Under the pieces are notes generated by a model. It saw only the letters and a list, made by a program, of their open reading frames with translations. It was not told the DNA's origin and did not search any database. Below, piece after piece: positions 44,129 through 52,850 of a stretch of 64,000 nucleotides of DNA. The position numbers were made by a program, and so were the translations under genes. How positions within the stretch are numbered: the first letter of the stretch is position 1; the number at the start of each line of letters is the position of its first letter. The stretch is from Yinghuangia soli (GTDB lineage Bacteria; Actinomycetota; Actinomycetes; Streptomycetales; Streptomycetaceae): assembly GCF_021502675.1 (NCBI RefSeq), contig NZ_JAKFHA010000001.1, positions 881,687 to 945,686 of the forward strand, in the 5' to 3' direction.

Positions 44129-44290
44129 TGCTGTGACCGGAAAGGTTCACCGGTTCCCGGCGCCCGGCACGGCACCTCGCGGCGTTGCAGGGCCTTGCGA
44201 GTACGACCGAGTACGAGCTTCGGCCCTGCGCCTTGCGATGCACCGCACCGAACACCGGGAACCGGCAAACCTTCCCGGCCACAGCACTAG
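44125..44290. mobile_element. MITE with CTAG target duplication
   Basis: A 158-base element (44129-44286) is flanked by CTAG at 44125-44128 and 44287-44290. The terminal inverted repeats are 32 bases (44129-44160 with 44255-44286) with 28 matches, starting TGCTGTG. An inner stem GCAGGGCC/GGCCCTGC adds fold-back potential. There is no transposase, so it is non-autonomous. CTAG duplication suits IS5-family mobilisation, which is inference. Confidence 0.75.
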
Positions 44291-44325
44291 TCAGCGGGCC
44301 TGAGCAGCACAGGGATACGCCGAGA

Positions 44326-44432
44326 GGGGGGGGGCCCCCCCCCCGGGGGGGCCCCCCCCCCGGGGGGGGGGGGGGCGCCCCGGGGGGGGGCGGGGGGGGG
44401 GGGGGGCCCCCCCCGGGGGGGGGCCCCCCCCC
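44326..44432. repeat. 107-base pure G/C homopolymer tract
   Basis: Every base from 44326 to 44432 is G or C, mostly in runs of 4 to 14. CCGAGAG before and CTCTCGG after are complementary, so the tract lies inside a hairpin. It may be a real terminator-like element or a base-calling or assembly artefact. Confidence 0.6.
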
Positions 44433-44463
44433 TCTCGGGTGTGCGATGCGCGAACGGGTCGGC

Positions 44464-45624
44464 TCAGGTGTGCACTTCGAGCAGCGGCACCAGTTGCTCG
44501 ACCGCGGTCATCGAGCCGTGCAGGCCGACCATCCGCGATTCCGCGACCTCCCTGCGGCTCGCGATGATGGCGACGTCCGCCCACGGCGCCGCGACCACGT
44601 CGCCGATGCGGTAGTACACGCGCTCCTCGACCGGGCCGAACCATCCGGCGGTGATGGCCTCGTCGCGGGAGAGCACCCAGCAGCTGTCGGCCAGTACGTC
44701 CTGCCAGATCGCCAGCACGTCGGACGCCGCCCCCGGCACCGCGTACACGTGCCGGGCGCGCCCCTCGCCGCCCAGCAGGGCGACGCCGGCGGAGAGTTCG
44801 GGGTCGGTGTCGACGTCGATGCGGTCCTCGGGGGCGACGTCGATCATGCCGTGGTCGGCGGTCACATAGAGCGAGGTCTCCGGCGGCAGTTGGTCGGCGA
44901 GCATGCGCACCATGCCGTCCACGCGCGACAGTTCGACGCGCCAGGCGTCCGAGTCCACGCCGTTGCCGTGCCCGGCCTTGTCGAGGTCGCTGGCGTACGT
45001 GTAGACCATCACCGGCCCGGGCCGGGACAGCTGCTCCAGGACGCCGCGGATGCGCTCCGGGCCGACCGGCAGGCCGACGAACGTGCCGCCCTGCAGCGCG
45101 ACCTGGGTCAGCGGCGTCCGCTCGAACATCGGGTCGGACACCTGGGCGACGGTCAGGCCGGCGGCCGCGGCGCGCTGCATGATCGGCACGTGCGGCTGCC
45201 ATTCGCGCGGCGGGACGTACGGGTCCCAGCGCAGCTGGTTCATCAGGCGCGCGTCGCCCGGGATGGCGACCTTGTAGCCGAGCAGGCCGTGCGCCCCCGG
45301 CGGCAGGCCGGTGCCGAACGACGCCAGGCTGGTGGCCGTGGTGGCCGGGAAGCCGGCGGTGATCGGGCCGCGGCCGCCCCACGAGCCGGGGATCAGCGAG
45401 GCGAGGAACGGCGCCCAGTCGGGATGCGCCTTGAGCAGCTCCCAGCCGAGGCCGTCGACCAGGAAGACGACGGCTTTGGCGTTCTCGCGCAGCCCGAGGA
45501 CGTTGTCCTCGTCGGGCATGCCGAGGGCCGCCGCGACGGACGGGAGCAGGTCGGACAGGGCCCCGGCGCCGTAGCGCGGGACGGGGACGGGCGGCGGTGC
45601 CGGCGGCCAGGGAGCCGCGCTCAC
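44464..45624 (-). CDS. Alkaline-phosphatase superfamily nucleotide pyrophosphatase/phosphodiesterase-like protein
   Basis: The 386-residue enzyme has the metal-binding FLVDGLGWELL near residue 55, the nucleophile region GFPATTATSLASFGTG and the later VTADHGMIDV metal ligands. No signal peptide is visible, so it may act in the cytoplasm. Substrate unknown. GTG at 45624 overlaps the DUF5998 stop (GTGA). The stop lies 26 bases from the G/C tract. Confidence 0.88.
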   Translation of the reverse strand: MSAAPWPPAPPPVPVPRYGAGALSDLLPSVAAALGMPDEDNVLGLRENAKAVVFLVDGLGWELLKAHPDWAPFLASLIPGSWGGRGPITAGFPATTATSLASFGTGLPPGAHGLLGYKVAIPGDARLMNQLRWDPYVPPREWQPHVPIMQRAAAAGLTVAQVSDPMFERTPLTQVALQGGTFVGLPVGPERIRGVLEQLSRPGPVMVYTYASDLDKAGHGNGVDSDAWRVELSRVDGMVRMLADQLPPETSLYVTADHGMIDVAPEDRIDVDTDPELSAGVALLGGEGRARHVYAVPGAASDVLAIWQDVLADSCWVLSRDEAITAGWFGPVEERVYYRIGDVVAAPWADVAIIASRREVAESRMVGLHGSMTAVEQLVPLLEVHT

Positions 45625-46208
45625 CGGCCGGAGCCGGCGATGGCCTCGGAAAGGCGGCGCGCGAACACGACGGTGCGCTCGACCGCGTCGGGGCCGTCGG
45701 CGGCCTCGCTGACCCGCAGCGACAGGTCGTCGGCGGTCATCGCACCGGTGTAGCCGTGGTCGACGTCGCAGTTGGGGTCGGCGCAGCCGGCCGGCTCCAG
45801 GTCGATGCGGCCGACCGCGCCCCAGCCGATGGTGAGGACGACCTCGCGCGGCGGGGCGCCCGGGACGTACTCGGCCGGGTTGCCGACCACGCGGCTGACC
45901 ACGACGGACTCGATGCGGTCGATGCGGACGGTCTCGGTGGAGGTGGTCGCGTACGGCGTGGGCGAGGTGTCGTCGGGGGCGTGCTCGTCGGTGTGGCTGA
46001 CCAGGAACCGGCCAGGGGTGAGCACGAGGACGGTCACGTGCCGCCGGACCTCGTTCGAGTCGAACGTGGTCTCCTGGTGCACGAGGAACGCGTCGACCTG
46101 CTCGGTCCCGATCGTGGACTCGACCGCGTCCGCGACGAGGCTCGGGTAGTAGCCGCTGCGCTCGATGGCCGTACGCAGGCCCTGGGTCGAGGTGGTGGTC
46201 TTCGCCAT
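45621..46208 (-). CDS. DUF5998 protein
   Basis: The 195-residue cytoplasmic protein contains ERSGYYPSLVADAVE and VDAFLVHQETTFD, characteristic of this actinobacterial family. A middle beta-rich part ends with CADPNCDVDHGYTG, where two Cys and a His could bind metal. Function unknown; it is regularly found before an alkaline-phosphatase-family gene, as here. ATG at 46208 was used. Confidence 0.88.
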   Translation of the reverse strand: MAKTTTSTQGLRTAIERSGYYPSLVADAVESTIGTEQVDAFLVHQETTFDSNEVRRHVTVLVLTPGRFLVSHTDEHAPDDTSPTPYATTSTETVRIDRIESVVVSRVVGNPAEYVPGAPPREVVLTIGWGAVGRIDLEPAGCADPNCDVDHGYTGAMTADDLSLRVSEAADGPDAVERTVVFARRLSEAIAGSGR

Positions 46209-46869
46209 GCCCCCATCCTGGCATCTTCGGGGGGTGCTGTGCGCCATCCGGGCCGTCGCCACGCCTCCGCGCCGGATCCGCGGGGTCCGCCGCGGGCGCC
46301 GGTGAGCACGCAACGCAGCCGAGGGATAACGCTTTGTCGACCTGATGACAGTCCCCGAAAGGGTGACGATGAGGCACAACTCCGGGGATCGCCCGGCGAA
46401 GCGCAACCGCGCGCCCCATGCGCGCCCTCCCCACGCAGGACGCGAACCGCTTGACTGTGGGATGTGCAGGACGGACGGGGCAACAGGGACGCACCGCTCG
46501 CGGTGGCCCCCGCCCGGCCGGCACACGTCCGGGGCTGCGCGCCGCAGGCCCGGGCAGCACCGCACCCGCGTCGGCGGGATCGGGGAAACCCGGCGTGGGA
46601 GCGGTCGGTCCGGACGGACCGGTCGGGCATGATGCGCCGTCACGTGGAGGGCGTGCGCGGAGGGGCATGACGACCGGGAAGGCCGGAGGCCGCAGCGGCG
46701 GCGCGGGTGCCACGGCTCGGGGTGGCATCGGCGCCGCGGCGGCCGGGCCGGCGGCGGTATCGCCTGGGGACGGGCGTACCGCCGCGGCCTGCGTTGCGCA
46801 CCCGGTGGCGCCCACCGACTCCTTGGACAGCCGCGCTTCTCGGCCGCGCTGTTCGGCCGTGCCGTGCGC
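46209..46869. other. 660-base intergenic stretch
   Basis: No gene of recognisable type is seen on either strand. Open frames here are GC-bias artefacts with poor codon use. The right part is GGC/GCC-rich with many inverted short repeats. It likely holds the DUF5998 promoter and the end of the Pat-like transcript. Confidence 0.45.
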
Positions 46870-49617
46870 TCAGAAGGGGTTGCGCATGGCCCGCGGGCCC
46901 ATGTCGGTGCGGGCCGGCGGGCGGGACAACCGGATGCGGGCGTCCAGCACATTGAGGCCTTCGCCGGTGACCACGACCGGGTCCAGCTGTATCGACGTGA
47001 CCTGGGGCAGGTCCTCGGCCAGTTGCGACAGCCGCAGCAGCAGCTGCTCCAGCGCCTCGACGTCGACCGGCGGCGCGCCGCGGTAGCCGAACAGCACCGG
47101 CGCCGCGCGGATGTCGCGGACCAGGTCGGCGACGTCCCGGTCGGTGGCGGGCACCACGCGGTGCGCGACGTCGCCGAGCAGCTCGGAGGCGGGTCCGGCC
47201 AGTCCGAAGCGCAGCAGGGCGCCGAACGATTCGTCGTAGGTGACGCCGACCGTGGTGGCGACGCCGCGCGCGGCCATCCGCTGCACGACCAGGCGGGCCT
47301 GGTCCGGCCCGCCGAGGCGGGCCGCCATGCGCCGGAACGCGCGCCGCAGGCCGGCCTCGGTGCCCAGGTCGAGCCGTACGCCGTCCAGGTCGACGCGGTG
47401 CCGCAGGTGTTCCGCGATGGTCTTGAGCACCACCGGGTAGCCGAGCTGCTCGGCGGCCGCGACCGCGGCGTCCTCGCTGTCCACCCGGACCGCGGGCATC
47501 GGGTGGATGCCGTAGCAGGCCAGGAGTTCGCCGGCCTCGGCGGGCGAGAGGCCGGCCGCGTCGGCGGCGCCGAGCCGGGCCCGGACCAGGCCGCGGGCCG
47601 CGGCCGGGTCGACGTCCGCGAACTCGATGACCTCGCCCGCGGGCCGGCGCCGCCACTCGGCGTACCGCACCACCTCGGCGAGCGCGCGCACCGCGTTCTC
47701 CGGCGCCGGGTAGCTGGGCACCGAGCCGGGTGCCGGGATGCCGTCCGGGTCGAGGCGGCGCAGCTGGTCGGGCAGGCCCTCGTGGGCCAGGTACGTGGCC
47801 AGCAGCGGCTTGCCCGCGGCCACTGCGCGCTCGGCCATCTCGGCGATCACCGCGGCGACCTCGTCGCCCGAGGTGGTCAGCGGCGGGATGAACACGGTGA
47901 CCACGGCATCGACGTCCGGATCGGCGAGGATGCCGCCGAGCGCCTTGCGGAAGTCCTCGGCGGTGGCCGAGGTGGTCAGGTCGACCGGGCGCAGCGGCCG
48001 CAGCCCGGCGCTGGTGCAGGCGTCCTCGGTGAGCAGGCCGAGCGAGTCGGAGTTGCCCACGATCGCCACCCGGTCGCCGCCCGGCAGCGGCTGGTACGCG
48101 AGGAGTTGCGCGACGTCGAACATCTCCGCGACGGTCGGCACCCGGATCACGCCGGCCTGCCGGAACAGCGAGTCGACGGCCTGGTCGGGCAGCGTCAGCG
48201 CGCGCGTGCCGTGCCCGAGGGGGACGCCGTGCGCGTGCCGCAGGCTCTTGACCACGACGACCGGCTTGCGGCGCGCGACGCGGCGGGCCAGGCGCGTGAA
48301 CTTGCGCGGGTTGCCCAGGGATTCCAGGTGCAGCAGGACGGCGTCGGTGGCCGGGTCGTCCTCCCAGTACTGCAGCAGGTCGTTGCCGGACAGGTCGGCG
48401 CGGTTGCCCGCGGACACGAAGGTGGACAGCCCGATGCCGCGGTCGACGGTGGATTCGAGGATCGCGATGCCCAGCGCGCCGGACTGCGCGAACATCCCCA
48501 CCCGGCCGCGCCGCGGCATGCGCGGCGACAGGCTGGCGTTGACGCTGACCTCGGGGTCGGTGTTGAGCACGCCCAGGCAGTTCGGGCCGATCACGCGCAT
48601 GCCGTGGCTGCGCGCGGTGCGCACCAGGCGGCGCTGCCGCTCGCGGCCTTCGGCGCCGGTCTCGGCGAACCCGGAGGACACCACGACCAGTCCGTGCACG
48701 CCGTGCCGCCCGCAGTCCTGCACGACCTGCTGCACGGCGCGGGCCGGGACGGCCACGATCGCGAGGTCCACCGGGCCCGGGATGTCGACCACGGTCGGGT
48801 AGACCGGCACGCCCTCGATCGGCTCGCCGCCGGCCTTCGGGTTGACCGCGTACACCGGTCCGGTGAAGCCGCTGGCCGCCAGGTTGCGCAGCAGGGTGTT
48901 GCCGACCGTGCCCTCGCGCCGCCCTGCGCCGATCACCGCGACCGAGCGCGGGTTGAGCAGCCGGGCGGTGGAGCGGGCCTCGGCGCGGTGCTCGCGGGCC
49001 AGCATGACCGCGGTGGAGGTGTCGGTGGGCTCCAGGTCGAGGTTGAGCCGCACCACGCCGTCCTCGAATGCGGACTGCTGGGTGTAGCCGGCCTCGGTGA
49101 AGACCTTCATCATGCGCCGGTTCGAGGGCAGGACGTCGGCCACGAAGCGCCGGATGCCGCGCTCCCGGGCGACCGCGGAGATGTGCTCGAGGAGCACCGA
49201 GGCGACGCCGCGGCCCTGCTGGTCGTCCTGCACCAGGAAGGCGACCTCGGCGGTGGACGAGCGGCCCTGCGGCCCGGTGCGCACCGCGCGGCCGTCCGGG
49301 CCGATGCGGTCGTACCGCACGATGCCCACCATCTCGCCGCCGACGAACAGGCCCATCCCGACCCGGTCGACCCAGTCGTGGTTGGTGAAGTGCCGTACGT
49401 CGCGCTCGGACAGCCGCGGGTAGGGGGTGAAGAACCGCAGGTATTTCGACTCGTCGGAGACCCGGGCGTAGAAGGCGACGAGCCGGTCCGCGTCGTGCGG
49501 TCCGACCGGGCGCAAGTGCGCGGTCGAGCCGTCGCGCAGCACCACGTCGGCCTCCCAGTGCTCCGGGAAGGCCGGGGTCGCGGTCTGCCGCTCGGCAGGC
49601 GGCTCGGTGGGCTGCAC
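46870..49617 (-). CDS. GNAT acetyltransferase fused to an acyl-CoA ligase (Pat-like)
   Basis: The 915-residue fusion begins with a GNAT domain (about 20-200, acetyl-CoA site QGRGVASVLLEH). An ADP-forming acyl-CoA synthetase follows: CoA-binding domain with VAVIGAG, two ligase domains, and a C-terminal ATP-grasp (about 690-910). The S. coelicolor counterpart is known as PatA, a protein lysine acetyltransferase, and relatives control acetyl-CoA synthetase. GTG at 49617 matches the family N-terminus. No ribosome binding site is seen, and a TAGTGT box 6 bases upstream may make the mRNA leaderless. Confidence 0.9.
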   Translation of the reverse strand: MQPTEPPAERQTATPAFPEHWEADVVLRDGSTAHLRPVGPHDADRLVAFYARVSDESKYLRFFTPYPRLSERDVRHFTNHDWVDRVGMGLFVGGEMVGIVRYDRIGPDGRAVRTGPQGRSSTAEVAFLVQDDQQGRGVASVLLEHISAVARERGIRRFVADVLPSNRRMMKVFTEAGYTQQSAFEDGVVRLNLDLEPTDTSTAVMLAREHRAEARSTARLLNPRSVAVIGAGRREGTVGNTLLRNLAASGFTGPVYAVNPKAGGEPIEGVPVYPTVVDIPGPVDLAIVAVPARAVQQVVQDCGRHGVHGLVVVSSGFAETGAEGRERQRRLVRTARSHGMRVIGPNCLGVLNTDPEVSVNASLSPRMPRRGRVGMFAQSGALGIAILESTVDRGIGLSTFVSAGNRADLSGNDLLQYWEDDPATDAVLLHLESLGNPRKFTRLARRVARRKPVVVVKSLRHAHGVPLGHGTRALTLPDQAVDSLFRQAGVIRVPTVAEMFDVAQLLAYQPLPGGDRVAIVGNSDSLGLLTEDACTSAGLRPLRPVDLTTSATAEDFRKALGGILADPDVDAVVTVFIPPLTTSGDEVAAVIAEMAERAVAAGKPLLATYLAHEGLPDQLRRLDPDGIPAPGSVPSYPAPENAVRALAEVVRYAEWRRRPAGEVIEFADVDPAAARGLVRARLGAADAAGLSPAEAGELLACYGIHPMPAVRVDSEDAAVAAAEQLGYPVVLKTIAEHLRHRVDLDGVRLDLGTEAGLRRAFRRMAARLGGPDQARLVVQRMAARGVATTVGVTYDESFGALLRFGLAGPASELLGDVAHRVVPATDRDVADLVRDIRAAPVLFGYRGAPPVDVEALEQLLLRLSQLAEDLPQVTSIQLDPVVVTGEGLNVLDARIRLSRPPARTDMGPRAMRNPF

Positions 49618-49741
49618 GCTGCCGACACTAAGCCACGCGGCGGGCGACCGGCGAGGGACGCCCCGAAGCTCCCGGCGGCCGTCCCGGCGCCGCGTCTGGT
49701 GACCGGTGTCACCGCGGGCGACCGGTCCGGCACACCATGGA

Positions 49742-49760
49742 ATCTGATAGACCATCAGAT
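49742..49760. promoter_or_regulatory. Inverted repeat between Pat-like and VOC genes
   Basis: ATCTGAT-AGACC-ATCAGAT is a perfect 7-5-7 repeat in the divergent gap, 64 bases before the VOC start. It resembles GntR or TetR operators. Regulator unknown. Confidence 0.5.
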
Positions 49761-49823
49761 GTATCCCGAGCCGGTTTCCGCACCGCTCTTTCCCGCCTTG
49801 CCCCGCCCCCGCAGGAGGTCGCG

Positions 49824-50162
49824 ATGTCCGCCCAGGGCCTGTCCGCCGCATTCCCCGTCGCCGACATGACGGCCGCCGTCGCGTTCATGAGCGCAGTGCT
49901 CGGCACCGAGCCGACCTTCGTCGACGGCGACCGGTGGGCGCAGTTCGACCTGAACGGCAACCGCATCGCGCTGTCCGGCACGGACCGCGAGGGCGAGGGG
50001 GCGTCGGTCATGGTCAAGGTCGCCGACCTGGAGGCCGCGCTCGCGCCGCTGCGGGACGGCGGCTTCAAGGTGGCCGACACGGTCGAGGGCCCGCACGAGC
50101 TGCGCGCCCAGGTCGTCGGCCCGGACGGCTGGGCGGCCGTCCTCTACCAGCCCAAGAAGTAG
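49824..50162 (+). CDS. Single VOC-domain protein
   Basis: The 112-residue protein has one glyoxalase-fold unit (VADMTAAVAFMSAVLGTEPTF start, then FDLNGNRIALSG). It likely works as a dimer and is related to glyoxalase-like dioxygenases with unknown substrate. ATG at 49824 follows GGAGG. A perfect palindromic terminator follows. Confidence 0.85.
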   Translation: MSAQGLSAAFPVADMTAAVAFMSAVLGTEPTFVDGDRWAQFDLNGNRIALSGTDREGEGASVMVKVADLEAALAPLRDGGFKVADTVEGPHELRAQVVGPDGWAAVLYQPKK

Positions 50163-50175
50163 CCTCCGGGCGCAC

Positions 50176-50219
50176 ACGCGGCGAGGCCCGCCCCCACGTG
50201 GGGGCGGGCCTCGCCGCGT
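50176..50219. terminator. 44-base perfect palindrome terminator
   Basis: Positions 50176-50219 are fully self-complementary about CACGTG, giving a 22-bp stem between the convergent VOC and ATPase genes. Confidence 0.85.
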
Positions 50220-50247
50220 CTTCCGCGGGGTGCGGCCGGTCCGGAGG

Positions 50248-52653
50248 TCAGGCCGCCACGACCGGGAGCGGGTTGCGCCTGGCGATCCAGCGCCACACGA
50301 CCTCGATCAGCGCGGCGGCCACCACGGCGATGCCGACCGCGGTCCACGGCATCGTGGTGCCGACCAGCTTCAGGTCGAAGAACCGCTGGAACGCCGGGAC
50401 CGAGATCACCAGAGTGAAGCCGAGCGCCATCGTCGCGACCAGGGCGACCCGCCACCAGGTATACGGGCGGGCGATGATCGCGAGGACCCACAGCGCGACC
50501 AGGAACAGCGTCAGCGTGGCGATGGACGTCTCGGCGCTGCGCGTCGCCTCGGTGCCGCCGTAGTAGTCGCGGGCGATCAGGTACGACGTGAAGCACGCGG
50601 TGCCGGCGATGAAGCCCGCCGGGGCCGCGGTGCGCAGCACTCTGTTGACGAACCCGGCCCTCGCCCGCTCCTTGTTCGGGGCCAGCGCGAGGAAGAACGC
50701 CGGAGTGCCGATGGTGAACCAGGCCAGGAGCGTCAGGTGCCGCGGCAGGAACGGGTACGGCACGTTCACGATGACGACCAGGATCGCCAGCAGCACCGCG
50801 TAGGCGGTCTTGGTGAGGAACAGGTTCGAGACCCGCTCGATGTTGCCGATGACCCGGCGGCCTTCGCCGACCACCGAAGGGAGCGAGGCGAAGCTGTTGT
50901 TGAGCAGCACGATCTGCGCAACGCCGCGGGCCGCCTCGCTGCCCGAGCCCATGGCGACGCCGATGTCGGCGTCCTTGAGGGCCAGCACGTCGTTGACGCC
51001 GTCGCCGGTCATCGCGACGGTGTGGCCGCGGGACTGCAGCGCGCCGACCATGTCGCGCTTCTGCTGCGGGGTCACACGTCCGAAGACGGTGTTCTTCTCC
51101 AGGATGTCCGCCATCGCGTCGCGGTCGGCGGGCAGCGTGCGGGCGTCCACCGGGTGCTCCGCGCCGGGGATGCCGAGCTTGGCGGCCACCGCGCCGACCG
51201 AGACGGCGTTGTCGCCGGAGATGACCTTGGTGGCCACGCCCTGCTCGGCGAAGTACCGCAGCGTGTCGGCGGCGTCGTGGCGCAGCCGCTGTTCGAGGAC
51301 GACCAGCGCGGCGGGCTTGGCGCGGGCCGGGTCGTACGCCGCGGTCAGGTCCGCGACGGGCTCGTCGGTACGCACCAGGAGCAGTACGCGCAGGCCGTGC
51401 GCGCCCAGGTCCTCGGCCTCGGCGAGGATCGGCTCGCCGTGCGCGGCCAGCACCTCGGGGGCGCCGAGGAGCCAGCTCTGGCGTACCCCGTCCACCTCGA
51501 AGGTGGCGCCGGAGTACTTGCGGGCCGAGGAGAACGGGATGGTGGCGGTCTCGGTCCAGCCCTCGGGTGCGGTGCACTCCTCGATGATCGCCGCGAGGCT
51601 CGCGTTGGGCCGCGGGTCGGTGGTGCCCAGCGCGCCGAGCGCGGCGCGGACCGGGAGCTCCGGGTCCAGGACGCGGACCTCGGTGACGTTCATGCCGCCC
51701 TCGGTCAGCGTGCCGGTCTTGTCCAGGCACACCACGTCGACGCGGGCCAGGCCCTCGATCGCGGGGAGCTCCTGGACCAGGCACTGCCGCCGGCCGAGCC
51801 GGATGACGCCGACCGCGAAGGCCAGCGAGGTGAGCAGCACCAGGCCCTCGGGGACCATCGGGACGACGCCGGCCACCATGCGGCGGATCGCCTCGGGCAC
51901 GTCGTCCTCGTTGATCCGGTACTGGCTGATCACCAGGGCGATCGCGGCCGGGATCAGGACCCAGGTGACGTACTTGAGGATGGTGCTGATGCCGCCGCGC
52001 AGTTCGGAGGCGACCAGCGTGAACCGCGAGGCCTCCTCCATCAGCTGGGCGGCGTAGGCGTCCTTGCCGACCCGGGTGGCCCGGAAGGCGCCGTTGCCGG
52101 CCACCACGAACGAACCGGACATGACCACGTCGCCCGGCTGCTTGAGGACCGGGTCGGCCTCGCCGGTCAGCAGCGACTCGTCGATCTCCAGGCCGGCCGC
52201 CTCGACGACGATGCCGTCCACCACGGCCTTGTCGCCGGAGCCGAGCTCGATGACGTCGTCGAGCACGATCTCGTGCGAGGAGACGCCGACGGTGGTGCCG
52301 TCCCGGCGGACCCGGGGCTTGGCCTCGCCGATCACCGCGAGGCGGTCCAGGGTGCGCTTGGCGCGCATCTCCTGGACGATGCCGATGCCGGTGTTGGCGA
52401 TGATCACGAAGCCGAACAGGCCGTCCTGGATCGGCCCGACGACCAGGATGATCACGAACAGCACGCCGATGATCGCGTTGAAGCGCGTGAAGACGTTGGC
52501 CCGGACGATCTCGCCGACCGAGCGGCTGGAGCGCACCGGTACGTCGTTGACCTCGCCGCGCGCCACGCGTTCGGCGACGTCCGCGGCGGACAGGCCGCGT
52601 CTTTCGTCGAGTACGCGGTCCACCGCGTCGTCGGTCTGCGTCTCCTGGGTCAT
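50248..52653 (-). CDS. ctpE: CtpE-like cation-transporting P-type ATPase
   Basis: The 801-residue membrane ATPase has TGEAD at 163-167, the phosphorylated Asp311 in DKTGTLTEGG, and the hinge MTGDGVNDVLALKDADIG. An eight-to-ten span layout is predicted. Length and motifs are like M. tuberculosis CtpE, a Ca2+ P-type ATPase. Ion specificity is from family knowledge, not from residues I can check. ATG at 52653 follows GTGAGG. Confidence 0.85.
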   Translation of the reverse strand: MTQETQTDDAVDRVLDERRGLSAADVAERVARGEVNDVPVRSSRSVGEIVRANVFTRFNAIIGVLFVIILVVGPIQDGLFGFVIIANTGIGIVQEMRAKRTLDRLAVIGEAKPRVRRDGTTVGVSSHEIVLDDVIELGSGDKAVVDGIVVEAAGLEIDESLLTGEADPVLKQPGDVVMSGSFVVAGNGAFRATRVGKDAYAAQLMEEASRFTLVASELRGGISTILKYVTWVLIPAAIALVISQYRINEDDVPEAIRRMVAGVVPMVPEGLVLLTSLAFAVGVIRLGRRQCLVQELPAIEGLARVDVVCLDKTGTLTEGGMNVTEVRVLDPELPVRAALGALGTTDPRPNASLAAIIEECTAPEGWTETATIPFSSARKYSGATFEVDGVRQSWLLGAPEVLAAHGEPILAEAEDLGAHGLRVLLLVRTDEPVADLTAAYDPARAKPAALVVLEQRLRHDAADTLRYFAEQGVATKVISGDNAVSVGAVAAKLGIPGAEHPVDARTLPADRDAMADILEKNTVFGRVTPQQKRDMVGALQSRGHTVAMTGDGVNDVLALKDADIGVAMGSGSEAARGVAQIVLLNNSFASLPSVVGEGRRVIGNIERVSNLFLTKTAYAVLLAILVVIVNVPYPFLPRHLTLLAWFTIGTPAFFLALAPNKERARAGFVNRVLRTAAPAGFIAGTACFTSYLIARDYYGGTEATRSAETSIATLTLFLVALWVLAIIARPYTWWRVALVATMALGFTLVISVPAFQRFFDLKLVGTTMPWTAVGIAVVAAALIEVVWRWIARRNPLPVVAA

Positions 52654-52723
52654 GGACCTCACCGTATGCGGCTGGAAAGGGTGGCGGACAAACCGGGGTT
52701 CAGGTTCATGCCGGGGTAGCAGT

Positions 52724-52756
52724 GCGCCTCCGCCGTGCGGCCGACGGCGGAGGCGC
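52724..52756 (-). terminator. Terminator after the M16 peptidase unit
   Basis: A perfect 13-bp stem GCGCCTCCGCCGT (52724-52736) with its complement at 52744-52756 and a 7-base loop, between the M16 unit and ctpE. Confidence 0.8.
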
Positions 52757-52850
52757 GCCCAAGTCATCCTTGGGGACTACTTTGCCAGGAGTTGGCCGAG
52801 ACCGTGCCGGCCGCCCTCCTGGGGATCAGCCGGGGACCGGCTGCCCGCGG

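Noticed and set aside
44129..44286. Reading the inverted repeat as a simple terminator
   Set aside because: The exact CTAG duplications and 32-base imperfect ends favour a transposable element.
46864..49869. A 1001-codon rightward frame
   Set aside because: It is the antisense shadow of the Pat-like fusion gene, with His/Asp/Arg/Gly-rich meaningless composition.
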